NCBI GenBank assembly: GCA_003266105.1 | Contig: MVAA01000004.1 | Location: forward strand, 1 to 21,412 | From: Methanosphaera sp. rholeuAM6 | Lineage (GTDB): Archaea > Methanobacteriota > Methanobacteria > Methanobacteriales > Methanobacteriaceae | Direction: 5' to 3' | DNA: 21,412 nucleotides | Made by a program: the position numbers and the translations under genes | In this document: positions 1 through 7,544 of the stretch, one piece after another | Numbering within the stretch: position 1 is the first letter of the stretch | How the letters are laid out: each line of letters starts with the position of its first letter | Notes under the pieces: generated by a model | What the model was told of the DNA's origin: nothing | What the model saw: the letters and a program-made list of their open reading frames with translations, nothing else | The model's database searches: none

Positions 1-37
1 TAAAATGAAAAAAAGTTAAACATGAATGAAAAAGGAA

Positions 38-1072
38 TTATAACTTGTTTCCACATTCTGTACAGAAATTTTCTCCTTCCTTATTATTATGTCCACATTT
101 GGGACAGTTTCTACTGTTTTTATTGTATCCACAATTGTTACAGAAGTTATCACAGGCCTTAATGATATTTCCACATTTCGGACAGTTGAATTGATTTTGA
201 TTATTCGGGGCTACACTAGGTGTAGGAGTATTGGAATTGCCCGAAAATTCTTTTTTAGCCTTTGGAGTTTCAGGAAGAACAGGTTTTGAATAAAAATCAG
301 GATTTTGACTAATTTCATGTAAGGATTCTTTCATTACGGCAATACGTTTATCATCTGACGGATGAGTTGAGAAGAAATCAAAGTCATTTCCACTGGATTG
401 TGAAAATCTCTTCCAGAATTCCGGTACAATATTAACATTGTATCCTGCCAGGTATGAGAATATTAATCCCAGTTTATCTGCTTCAAGTTCATGATCTCTA
501 CCCCAAGGCTGTGTTAAAAAGAACTGTGAACCAGCATCTGCAACATTTATTGCAGCTCTTGCCATGTTTCCTACACCACCCAGTCCTATCATGTCCAAAG
601 CATAACTGCCTATCCATGAAACGGTAGAAACAGTGTTCTTGGTTTGATGTATGCTCTGTTGTGTACGTGAATGGTCAAGTAATGCATGTGATATTTCATG
701 CCCCAATACAAATGCCAGTTCATCCTCACTTTTCATCATTTGTATAATACCGGCATAAACTATAATTTTTCCGCCGGGATAACAGCATGCATTTACAATG
801 TTACTGTTTACCAGATGAACTTCCCAGTCATAGTATCCTTCAACATAATCATAGCGACCTATTTTCTTAAGATAATCTTCAACGGCACGAATGATGTTCC
901 TGCTTATGTTGGATACTTGTTGACCTATTTGAGTCTGATCCAACAGTTGGTACTTACTAATTTCCTGTTTATATACCTGATAACATTCGGCTAGAAACTG
1001 ATCATCATTTACCTTATCATAGTGTTTTTTTCCTGTAAATGGATTTACAGGGTTTCTATCATTTTTACTCAT
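38..1072 (-). CDS. M48-family zinc metallopeptidase with two C-terminal zinc ribbons
   Basis: A 344-residue peptidase of the M48 (HtpX/Ste24/BepA-like) family. The zinc-binding HEISH motif is at residues 125-129. The third-ligand motif ELEAD is at 195-199, and the family's THP motif is at about 237-239. A Pro/Asn-rich linker (about 265-293) leads to two zinc ribbons: C297, C300, C311, C314 and C323, C326, C337, C340. No signal peptide is visible and the only hydrophobic stretch is short (about 155-180), so it probably works in the cytoplasm or at the inner membrane face. The start is preceded by a GGGGG SD at 1081-1085. It is divergent from the exonuclease gene. Family assignment is firm; the substrate is unknown. 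Zinc ribbons on an M48 core suggest binding to a protein partner or nucleic acid, which is inference. Confidence 0.93.
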   Translation of the reverse strand: MSKNDRNPVNPFTGKKHYDKVNDDQFLAECYQVYKQEISKYQLLDQTQIGQQVSNISRNIIRAVEDYLKKIGRYDYVEGYYDWEVHLVNSNIVNACCYPGGKIIVYAGIIQMMKSEDELAFVLGHEISHALLDHSRTQQSIHQTKNTVSTVSWIGSYALDMIGLGGVGNMARAAINVADAGSQFFLTQPWGRDHELEADKLGLIFSYLAGYNVNIVPEFWKRFSQSSGNDFDFFSTHPSDDKRIAVMKESLHEISQNPDFYSKPVLPETPKAKKEFSGNSNTPTPSVAPNNQNQFNCPKCGNIIKACDNFCNNCGYNKNSRNCPKCGHNNKEGENFCTECGNKL

Positions 1073-1150
1073 AGTCTAGTCCCCCAATAATGAAATGTTA
1101 AAATTGTTCTTGTAAAAACTTTTTCTCTGATTAATTATATTTAATAAAAG

Positions 1151-1160
1151 TATATAAATA
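1151..1160 (-). promoter_or_regulatory. TATA box for the M48 peptidase gene
   Basis: Read on the minus strand this is TATTTATATA, about 80 bases upstream of the ATG at 1072. An archaeal transcription start about 25 bases downstream would leave a leader of roughly 50 bases. Assigned from sequence resemblance only. Confidence 0.45.
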
Positions 1161-1336
1161 ATTTCTTAGATAATAATGCAGAAAGATTAACAGTATCAAT
1201 CAACAGACAAAATTAAAATAGGCAACATCACCTTCAATCGCGTTTATCATGTTAGCCAAGTCTGACATTTTGGGATAACAGAGAAATATGATAAAAGACA
1301 AACCTTAACATAATAAAATCAAGGGAATAATTTCAG

Positions 1337-2365
1337 ATGAAAAACTATATAGTCTTGGATTTGGAAACACCAAACCGTTACAGTAACTCTATGTGCAGTA
1401 TCGGAATTGTTAAAGTGGAAGATGGCCGGATAACAGATAACATATACTCACTGATAGACCCCGAAGCAGAATTTGATGAATTTAACATAAACTTTACGGG
1501 AATAACACCCGAAGACGTGGAAGGTAAGCCAACATTTAAAGAATTCTGGAAAGAATATGAGGAATTGCTGACGAACAATCTCATAATTGGTCAAAACATC
1601 ACCTTTGATCTAAGTGTAATCTCCAAATCATTAACACGCTATAAGATGCCAATACCAGTATTCAACTATTACTGTACGCTCTGTTCATCAAGAAGAAACC
1701 TTAACTTACCCGATTATAGTCTGGGTTATATAGTGGATAATGTATTGAAAACCACTTATAATGCACATAACGCAATGGATGATGCAAAAATGACAAATAA
1801 GTTGTGTAACTATCTGAAAAACTATGAAAATCAACGCGAATATGTTCAGTCATATTACTATAGACCAAACTGTAAACGAGACTTTGACAGAAACTTAGAT
1901 ATTAACTACAACTATCTATATGGGTTACTTGAAAAATTCAATTATAAAGATGAGATAACGGAAAATCATTACAACTTAATAGAAACATGGTACGAATCTA
2001 ATAACTATAAGAATAATCATCCATTAATACAAAATATACAATTAAAAGTTAAGTACGTTCTGGAAAATAACATTACTGAAACAGAAATGAAATCAATAAT
2101 AAAAACATTAAAACCAATACTGCGATCACCAAAATACACAACACCAGTACTGAAACTGAATATACTAAGGGGAATACTGGATTCAATGACAACCGAAGAC
2201 ACAATAGAAGAAGAAGACAAACACTTCCTAAAACAATGGCTAAAAAACGCAAAAATAAATGATGGTGAATTTAAAATATTCAGAAAAGAAATAAACATAG
2301 ATAGTAAAGATTTAAAGGAATACCTGCAGAAATACTCACAGAGGCTAGATGAATATTCCAGTTGA
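1337..2365 (+). CDS. DnaQ-like (DEDDh) 3'-5' exonuclease with unknown C-terminal region
   Basis: A 342-residue protein whose first 160 residues are a DEDDh exonuclease of the DNA polymerase III epsilon type. Exo I is LDLET with D8 and E10. Exo II is the GQNITFD segment ending in D91. Exo III is HNAMDD with H144 and D149. All four metal-binding acids and the catalytic histidine are present, so 3'-5' exonuclease activity on DNA or RNA is expected. Residues 165-342 are a mostly helical, charged region I do not recognise; it may bind substrate or a partner. An AAGGGA SD at 1321-1326 supports this ATG. No polymerase gene is near, so this is probably a stand-alone repair or RNA-trimming nuclease. 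It ends 11 bases before the convergent small gene. Confidence 0.88.
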   Translation: MKNYIVLDLETPNRYSNSMCSIGIVKVEDGRITDNIYSLIDPEAEFDEFNINFTGITPEDVEGKPTFKEFWKEYEELLTNNLIIGQNITFDLSVISKSLTRYKMPIPVFNYYCTLCSSRRNLNLPDYSLGYIVDNVLKTTYNAHNAMDDAKMTNKLCNYLKNYENQREYVQSYYYRPNCKRDFDRNLDINYNYLYGLLEKFNYKDEITENHYNLIETWYESNNYKNNHPLIQNIQLKVKYVLENNITETEMKSIIKTLKPILRSPKYTTPVLKLNILRGILDSMTTEDTIEEEDKHFLKQWLKNAKINDGEFKIFRKEINIDSKDLKEYLQKYSQRLDEYSS

Positions 2366-2376
2366 AAAATATATAT

Positions 2377-2616
2377 TTAATATTGACTTTCATGATTAAT
2401 TAAATCAACATAATCATTCAAATTAGAAACAATACTTTCATTAACATTATTTTCTTTTAATTCATCAGTAATTGATTCTATAATATTAACTAAAGCCTCA
2501 TGTTCTATTTCTACCTTGTTATTGTACATGTCGGTTAAGAGTTTTAATTTTCTGTTTTTGTTTGTATAACCCATTAAATGCATGAATACAACTATTTCAT
2601 ATACTATTTGTTTCAT
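2377..2616 (-). CDS. small conserved-looking protein of unknown function
   Basis: A 79-residue protein I do not recognise. It looks helical and acidic: a hydrophobic N-terminal helix (IVYEIVVFMHLMGY), a Lys/Arg-rich middle and an acidic C-terminal half with regular Ile/Leu spacing, compatible with a small helical bundle. There is no cysteine, signal peptide or membrane segment. The SD is weak (GCGGT about 8 bases before the ATG). It is convergent with the exonuclease gene, with only 11 bases between the stops, and sits downstream of the DUF1848 gene in the same orientation, 83 bases away. Amino-acid composition is normal for a real protein of this genome, but the reading frame is short, so confidence is moderate. 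Confidence 0.6.
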   Translation of the reverse strand: MKQIVYEIVVFMHLMGYTNKNRKLKLLTDMYNNKVEIEHEALVNIIESITDELKENNVNESIVSNLNDYVDLINHESQY

Positions 2617-2699
2617 TTAATTACCGCTCAATAAATTCTTCTGTATTATACTATATAATTTCTTAAATAACTATTTTTTCTATTTTAACAAAAAAATCA

Positions 2700-3638
2700 T
2701 TAAAATAATCTTTGTTGTTGATAGTCAACCTTTAGAAAGGATGCCTGTTTTGCATTATTAATCTTATCATCCTTTTCTACCTTTCCGATAAGTACTGGTG
2801 AATTAGGGTCATGCTTTCTGTGTTTGATACCTGCTATATCACTTCTGCGATTTGCATAACAATATTTGCATCCATTCAGACAGGTATCATATTCTCCTAT
2901 ATCCCTCCATGGAATGCATTTACAACCATTCCTACAACCTGTATGTCCGATGTTTTTAAATGATAAATCATTGGATTTCTCCAGTATGTTGCTTGTTATG
3001 CAACCGGAATTCAATATGCCGTATTCACTGTATTCATTTCCCACAGCACAGCTTTGCAGGGGCATATCATACTTACGGGCTATATTTGACAGTCCCGTTA
3101 ACAGTTCCTTTTTGTCCTCATCGGTTAATTGTATAATCTCAGGCATGTTCCTGTAAACTTTCCTGTACATGTCAACAAAACTGAAGATACATGAGGATAC
3201 CTTGTCATGTATGCATGAGGCAATATGGTCAAAGGATTCTAAATGATAGTCTACTGTATACTTATCGGTTAAAAGTATAGGATCATAACGCCATGACAAT
3301 TTTTGTGAACCCACAATCTCGCAAAGATCATTCAGTACAGTTATGCTGTCATTGATGCTTGGAACCTTAGTTTCAACGTCATCTTCATAACAAGTAATTG
3401 TATAATGACAGTATATGGGATATTTCTCCATAATGCTGTGCATATCTTTCAGAATTGGCTGGTAGTTTTTAGAGCAGAATATGATGGCATCCACCTTATT
3501 TCTCTCTAGACTGTAACGTGTTAACTGTTTAGGATTATAGGGATTACGCACAAGTACAAAACCTTCCTTTAACCGATTTAACAGCCAGGGGGTATAGTAG
3601 TTTACAATGTCTGTTCGGCCACCAACATTAATAATCAT
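2700..3638 (-). CDS. DUF1848 family protein with C-terminal cysteine cluster
   Basis: A 312-residue protein starting at the ATG at 3636-3638. That start gives the typical DUF1848 opening, MIINVGGRTDI followed by FVLVRNPYNP. It also places a GGTGA SD (3644-3648) 5 bases upstream. A GTG three codons earlier (3645-3647) overlaps the SD and is unlikely. The N-terminal part looks like an alpha/beta barrel. The C-terminal part carries C235, C239, C241 and then C253, C257, C260, the last three within CLNGCKYCYAN. Such clusters in this family are thought to bind an iron-sulfur centre, by similarity to radical-SAM and spore-photoproduct-lyase proteins. Metal binding is inference here, and the reaction is unknown. 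It is divergent from the surface protein at 3907. Confidence 0.88.
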   Translation of the reverse strand: MIINVGGRTDIVNYYTPWLLNRLKEGFVLVRNPYNPKQLTRYSLERNKVDAIIFCSKNYQPILKDMHSIMEKYPIYCHYTITCYEDDVETKVPSINDSITVLNDLCEIVGSQKLSWRYDPILLTDKYTVDYHLESFDHIASCIHDKVSSCIFSFVDMYRKVYRNMPEIIQLTDEDKKELLTGLSNIARKYDMPLQSCAVGNEYSEYGILNSGCITSNILEKSNDLSFKNIGHTGCRNGCKCIPWRDIGEYDTCLNGCKYCYANRRSDIAGIKHRKHDPNSPVLIGKVEKDDKINNAKQASFLKVDYQQQRLF

Positions 3639-3906
3639 AATATTCACCAGTATAGTCTATGAACAATCATTCAAAACATATGTTCTAATATAATTATCTG
3701 TCTTTAGCTTTCTTAATATTTTACCATATTTCAGTCTAATAAATTGTTCTGACAACATAAATTTTTAATTCAAATAATCTAATAAATTAAATAATAGAAT
3801 ATACAAATATAAATATTATTTAAAGAAAAAAACAATATAGAATTGAAATGCGTATGTTGATTACTTTGACATATTAAATCAATTATATTGAAAAATGTGG
3901 TTATAT

Positions 3907-5943
3907 ATGAAGAAAAGTCATATTATAATATTCCTGTTGGTTACACTGATACTTGCCGGTTGTGTATATGCATCAAATGATACCAATGATTTTAAAGTAT
4001 CAGCCAACAAGAACACTGTTAAAATGGGAGATACAATAACTTTCAAGGCAACTAAAAATGTTAATGATTCATCACCCGTTGTATTTAAGGTTAATGATAA
4101 AACAATCATTAATAGCAATAACGTTTCAAAGGTAAAACCGGTAAATAACAAGGCTTCAGTTAAATATAAGGTTCCTGACGGTACCCGTTCCGGTAAAGTT
4201 AAAGTAACTGCCGTTACAACCATTAACAAAAGCAGGGTAGAGACAAACACATATTACAATGTTGAAAAGATGGGAACCAAGATTACAAACGTGAATGTTT
4301 ATAGAAATCTGGATACCATTAACATTACGGCAACAATAAAGGATGAGCATAACCATAAACTTAAGGGTTCTACTAAAATATCAGTTAAGGTAAACGGAAA
4401 AACTTTAACAAAGGGTAATAAGGCTCTATATTTCAAATCAAACAATGGAGTGTTTAATGCATCATTCAAATTATCCAATAACGTACTCAATAAGAAAGTC
4501 TCACTAACATTAATATCATCAACTACTGGTGCATATAAATCTAGCAAATATACAATAAACAATCTTCAGAAAACTGCTAAGGAAATAACACGTACAAAGA
4601 TCAACTTCAAAGACATAACACTGGCAAGAAACAGAAATGAACTTACTATTAACGCAAAGATTGTTGATTTGAAAAACAAAAGCATATCCGATGCAGATAA
4701 AATTTCCGTTAAAATCAATGGAAACACCTATAAGGAGAATAATCAAACAAAGTACTATTATCCTAACAGCAATGGAGTATTAACAGTTAAGATTAAGGTA
4801 TATAAGTCATTGTCAACCAAAACGTTCAACATTACACTAATCAGTGGTGACACTTATAAGTATTATTCTAAAAAACAGAATATAGTTACCGCATACACAA
4901 ACGTTACCAGGATAAACGTTAACAGGGAAGTCAATGTTAATTATACAGATATTAAAATACCGTTAAAGGTATTGGCTGATGACCAGAAAGCCGTAACGGA
5001 TGGTAACATAAAAGTATATGTAAACAACAAGTTCTATTCGGATATCAAATGTAACCAAAGCACCAGCTACATAAGACTGAATAATTTAACGTGTGGAAAA
5101 TACACGGTAAAACTTGTCTATTCCTCAAGCAATTATAACGGCAGTTCAAATACTGTTCAATTGTCAGTATCAAGAATATATAAAACCCGTAAGACAATGG
5201 TTGCGGCAACATTTGTAAAATGCTATTCTAAAATAAATGAGGATGACCTTAAAAAATGGCTGGATGCAGGCATAACGGATGTATTTGTTCAGGCAAAACA
5301 AATAGAAAACGAAACAACAAACTTAAGGTATGTAATAGACTTATGTAAAAATACGAACATTAAGGTGCATGCATGGATAATCGTGTTCCGTGAAACAACA
5401 AAATGGGATTATAGTGTAGCACAACAGAACAGAATCAAAAACTTCATTTCACAGGTTATACAAATCGATGGAGTTGAAGGTGTAAGTCTTGACTATGTAA
5501 GATACAGCGGTGCAAATCCAAGTACTGTAAACGTATCGATGATTACAAACTTTGTAAAGGATGTTCACAATATACTTAAGAATTATGACAAACACCTTGA
5601 ATTGTCAGCATCCGTATTTGCGGAAGGTTCGGCAACAAAAACCTATTATGGTCAGGACTATGTGCAACTAAGCAAACATCTTGAATTCATAATGCCTATG
5701 GAATACAGGTACACATACCATAAGGGCACGGAATGGATGACTGAAATAACTAAATACGTTAAGGACAGAAGCTCTTATGCTAAGGTGGTACCAGTTATAG
5801 CAGCGGCTAAGGATTATGATGCCAAAAACAAACTGACTGCAGATGAATTGAGAAAAGATATTCAGGCATTATTGGCTGGAGGAGCTTATGGTTACGTATT
5901 ATTCCAGCATAAGACCGTATTGGAGTATCCGAAAATATTCTAG
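3907..5943 (+). CDS. secreted Ig-repeat protein with C-terminal glycoside-hydrolase-like barrel
   Basis: A surface protein of 678 residues if started at the ATG at 3907; an ATG at 3895 adds four residues but has no SD. The N-terminus is a signal peptide: MKK, then a hydrophobic run ending LILAGC, then VYAS. LAGC resembles a lipobox, but cleavage after VYA is equally possible. Residues 25-425 hold about four beta-rich Ig-like modules with KINGNTY/KVNGKT-type strands, many Asn-X-Ser/Thr sites and few charged clusters. From residue 428 comes a putative TIM barrel resembling the GHL10/DUF4015 glycosyl-hydrolase-like families: DVFVQAK, then VHAWI, then GVSLDYVRY (D529), then IMPMEYRY. Wall-polysaccharide binding or cleavage is inferred. 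Codon use matches its neighbours, and the repeats resemble those in the adhesin at 7540. Confidence 0.88.
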   Translation: MKKSHIIIFLLVTLILAGCVYASNDTNDFKVSANKNTVKMGDTITFKATKNVNDSSPVVFKVNDKTIINSNNVSKVKPVNNKASVKYKVPDGTRSGKVKVTAVTTINKSRVETNTYYNVEKMGTKITNVNVYRNLDTINITATIKDEHNHKLKGSTKISVKVNGKTLTKGNKALYFKSNNGVFNASFKLSNNVLNKKVSLTLISSTTGAYKSSKYTINNLQKTAKEITRTKINFKDITLARNRNELTINAKIVDLKNKSISDADKISVKINGNTYKENNQTKYYYPNSNGVLTVKIKVYKSLSTKTFNITLISGDTYKYYSKKQNIVTAYTNVTRINVNREVNVNYTDIKIPLKVLADDQKAVTDGNIKVYVNNKFYSDIKCNQSTSYIRLNNLTCGKYTVKLVYSSSNYNGSSNTVQLSVSRIYKTRKTMVAATFVKCYSKINEDDLKKWLDAGITDVFVQAKQIENETTNLRYVIDLCKNTNIKVHAWIIVFRETTKWDYSVAQQNRIKNFISQVIQIDGVEGVSLDYVRYSGANPSTVNVSMITNFVKDVHNILKNYDKHLELSASVFAEGSATKTYYGQDYVQLSKHLEFIMPMEYRYTYHKGTEWMTEITKYVKDRSSYAKVVPVIAAAKDYDAKNKLTADELRKDIQALLAGGAYGYVLFQHKTVLEYPKIF

Positions 5944-5947
5944 ATTC

Positions 5948-6000
5948 TATGATTGAATAACATCAATCATAACCAATTACTTTTTTTAATAAATTTTTTT
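5948..6000 (+). terminator. hairpin plus T-tracts after the GH-like surface gene
   Basis: TATGATTG (5948-5955) and CAATCATA (5964-5971) form a perfect 8-bp stem with an 8-base loop, starting five bases after the stop codon. T-runs follow at 5981-5987 and from about 5994. This is a good candidate transcription terminator. Confidence 0.6.
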
Positions 6001-6026
6001 TTAACATTAAATAATTAATTGTATTT

Positions 6027-6046
6027 TGCGAATATTATTTATATAT
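6027..6046 (+). promoter_or_regulatory. BRE/TATA promoter for the gene at 6113
   Basis: TTTATATAT at 6038-6046 is a near-consensus archaeal TATA box, preceded by a BRE-like TGCGAA at 6027-6032. Transcription would start near 6065-6072, giving a leader of about 45 bases ending in the AGGAG SD at 6101-6105. Confidence 0.6.
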
Positions 6047-6112
6047 CGTTAACAAATTAATTATTATCCAAACTTAGACTTATTTGAAACTAATAAATAT
6101 AGGAGAAATCGT

Positions 6113-6871
6113 ATGGATTCCAGTAAATTTAAGAAGGTTGATGAGGGAAACTACAAAAAGAATAGAAAATCCGCTAAGAATTACAGGAATAACAAGACAT
6201 TAAATCAGAAAAATTATAAAAACAACAGATCATACAATAAAAACTCTTATAGAAAAAACAACTCATCAAAAAACAATTATTATAAAAGAAAGGAAAACAA
6301 TAAACTCAGAAATTCAAAAAGGGAATACTTATACAGTACTCCGGACAAAAAGAATGATGATGGTGGCATAAACTTTAAGGTAATAGCAGTTGTCATAGTA
6401 ATTCTCGCACTGTTGGGAATTGGTGCTTTCACGGCATTAAACATGTTAAATGACATTTCATATTCATCATTGCCAAGTGATGCAGTATTGGTTTATCCTA
6501 GTGATTTTGATTTTAAGCCTGATGGCTATTACTTCGATGATTCGTTATGTGGAAGTCTTGTTGGTACTAACGAGAATGGAACTCAACTGTATTTTTTAAC
6601 CAAAGAACAGGTATTTGCATTAGCATACAATAGTAACAATACCTTCAATTACTCTGATGGTATTTATGTGACTTATAAGACTGAATCAAGTATTTACAAT
6701 GACATTAATGTTGTTAACAACATTTACTTGGAAAACGGTAAACAGTTAAGCGTTCCTGAAAATTATGATTCTGCTTCATTCATTAAAAACAGCAAAAACA
6801 TAGCTTCAAAAACTAAGTTCTGTAGTAAAACATTTGGTTACAGTGGTGATGATTACTATAAAATCTATTAA
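6113..6871 (+). CDS. membrane-anchored protein with basic Asn/Lys/Tyr-rich N-terminus
   Basis: A 252-residue protein I cannot name. Residues 1-82 are extremely rich in Asn, Lys, Arg, Tyr and Ser with no hydrophobic core and look disordered. One membrane helix spans about 87-112. By the positive-inside rule the basic tail should be cytoplasmic and residues 113-252 outside. The outer part begins LPSDAVLVYPSDFDF and contains KEQVFALAYNSNNTF. This resembles YPVDFLF and DEVRSIAYATKKSF in the secreted protein at 14044, suggesting a shared extracellular domain. Two cysteines (C146, C237) could form a disulfide. AGGAG at 6101-6105 with 7-base spacing fixes the start. The basic tail might bind nucleic acid or phospholipid head groups; that is inference. 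Confidence 0.8.
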   Translation: MDSSKFKKVDEGNYKKNRKSAKNYRNNKTLNQKNYKNNRSYNKNSYRKNNSSKNNYYKRKENNKLRNSKREYLYSTPDKKNDDGGINFKVIAVVIVILALLGIGAFTALNMLNDISYSSLPSDAVLVYPSDFDFKPDGYYFDDSLCGSLVGTNENGTQLYFLTKEQVFALAYNSNNTFNYSDGIYVTYKTESSIYNDINVVNNIYLENGKQLSVPENYDSASFIKNSKNIASKTKFCSKTFGYSGDDYYKIY

Positions 6872-7495
6872 AATCATCAATCGTATCCATATAAAAAGGA
6901 TTAAATGTTGGATTACTAAACAACACAAATAGGTATTATTAATAAATGGATAACTGCTTAAAAATACTTGAATTTGACTGAAAGTAATAGTGTAATACTT
7001 ATATAAACAACAGTAACATAAAAATCATTTATATTAATAATCCTTATTTTTACTTTATTTTTACATTAACATAAATTTCAACGAAAAAAACTATTTTTCA
7101 ACACAATTTTAGCTTTTTATTAAAAAACAACAAATAATATTCTATCAATGTTAAATTAAGAATAGAATATATAGAATTAGTGAAACGGTGTTTAAAATCA
7201 TTAAAAAATTCTATTAAAAATATAAAATAAGCAAAAATAATAGTTATTTTAATGAATAAGGCTTAATAAATAATTATTGATATAACAAGCATTGATATGA
7301 ATACAAATAGTATAAAAGGCCATATAAGAGTTATATACTCAATGAAAATTTTTCAATAATCTTATTTTAATCTAATAGATTCTAATTCATCTTTAATCAA
7401 AATAACAAAAACAGAATAAATAAAAAAACGGATTTTTATCAAAAACATTTATAAGTATTAACAAACTAACATTTAAATAAGTTAAATAAGATGAA
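6872..7495. other. long AT-rich intergenic region upstream of the adhesin gene
   Basis: There is no credible protein gene on either strand in this stretch. TATA-like boxes on the plus strand occur at 6998-7007 (CTTATATAAA), 7311-7318 (TATAAAAG) and 7448-7455 (TTTATAAG); the last is the best placed for the adhesin gene. A loose inverted repeat built on ATTATTAAT lies around 6935-6943 and 7033-7041. I see no tRNA-like or riboswitch-like fold. Confidence 0.5.
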
Positions 7496-7544
7496 CAATG
7501 TTTTTCATAAAACATTGATTCAAATAAGGAGGTTTTATAATTAA
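7491..7544 (+). CDS. possible 17-codon upstream ORF overlapping the adhesin start
   Basis: An ATG at 7491 opens a 17-codon frame that encodes MNNVFHKTLIQIRRFYN, covers the leader hairpin and the SD, and stops at TAA 7542-7544. The stop overlaps the presumed ATT start of the adhesin (7540-7542) in a different frame. It has no clear SD of its own and no resemblance to a known peptide. If translated it could couple ribosomes to the adhesin start. It may equally be chance in AT-rich DNA. Confidence 0.25.
   Translation: MNNVFHKTLIQIRRFYN
7496..7517 (+). promoter_or_regulatory. 9-bp leader hairpin before the adhesin SD
   Basis: CAATGTTTT and AAAACATTG form a perfect 9-bp stem closed by a TCAT tetraloop. 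It ends nine bases before the AGGAGGT SD at 7527-7533, inside the likely leader (start expected near 7475-7480 from the TATA at 7448). A translational control element is plausible but unproven. Confidence 0.5.

Noticed and set aside
3918..4250. A 110-codon minus-strand hydrophobic frame
   Set aside because: It is antisense to the signal peptide and first Ig-like module of the surface protein and has no promoter or SD.
6935..7043. Loose inverted repeat (ATTATTAAT arms) in the long gap
   Set aside because: Only nine A/T-only bases match exactly across about 90 bases; this is expected by chance in such AT-rich DNA.
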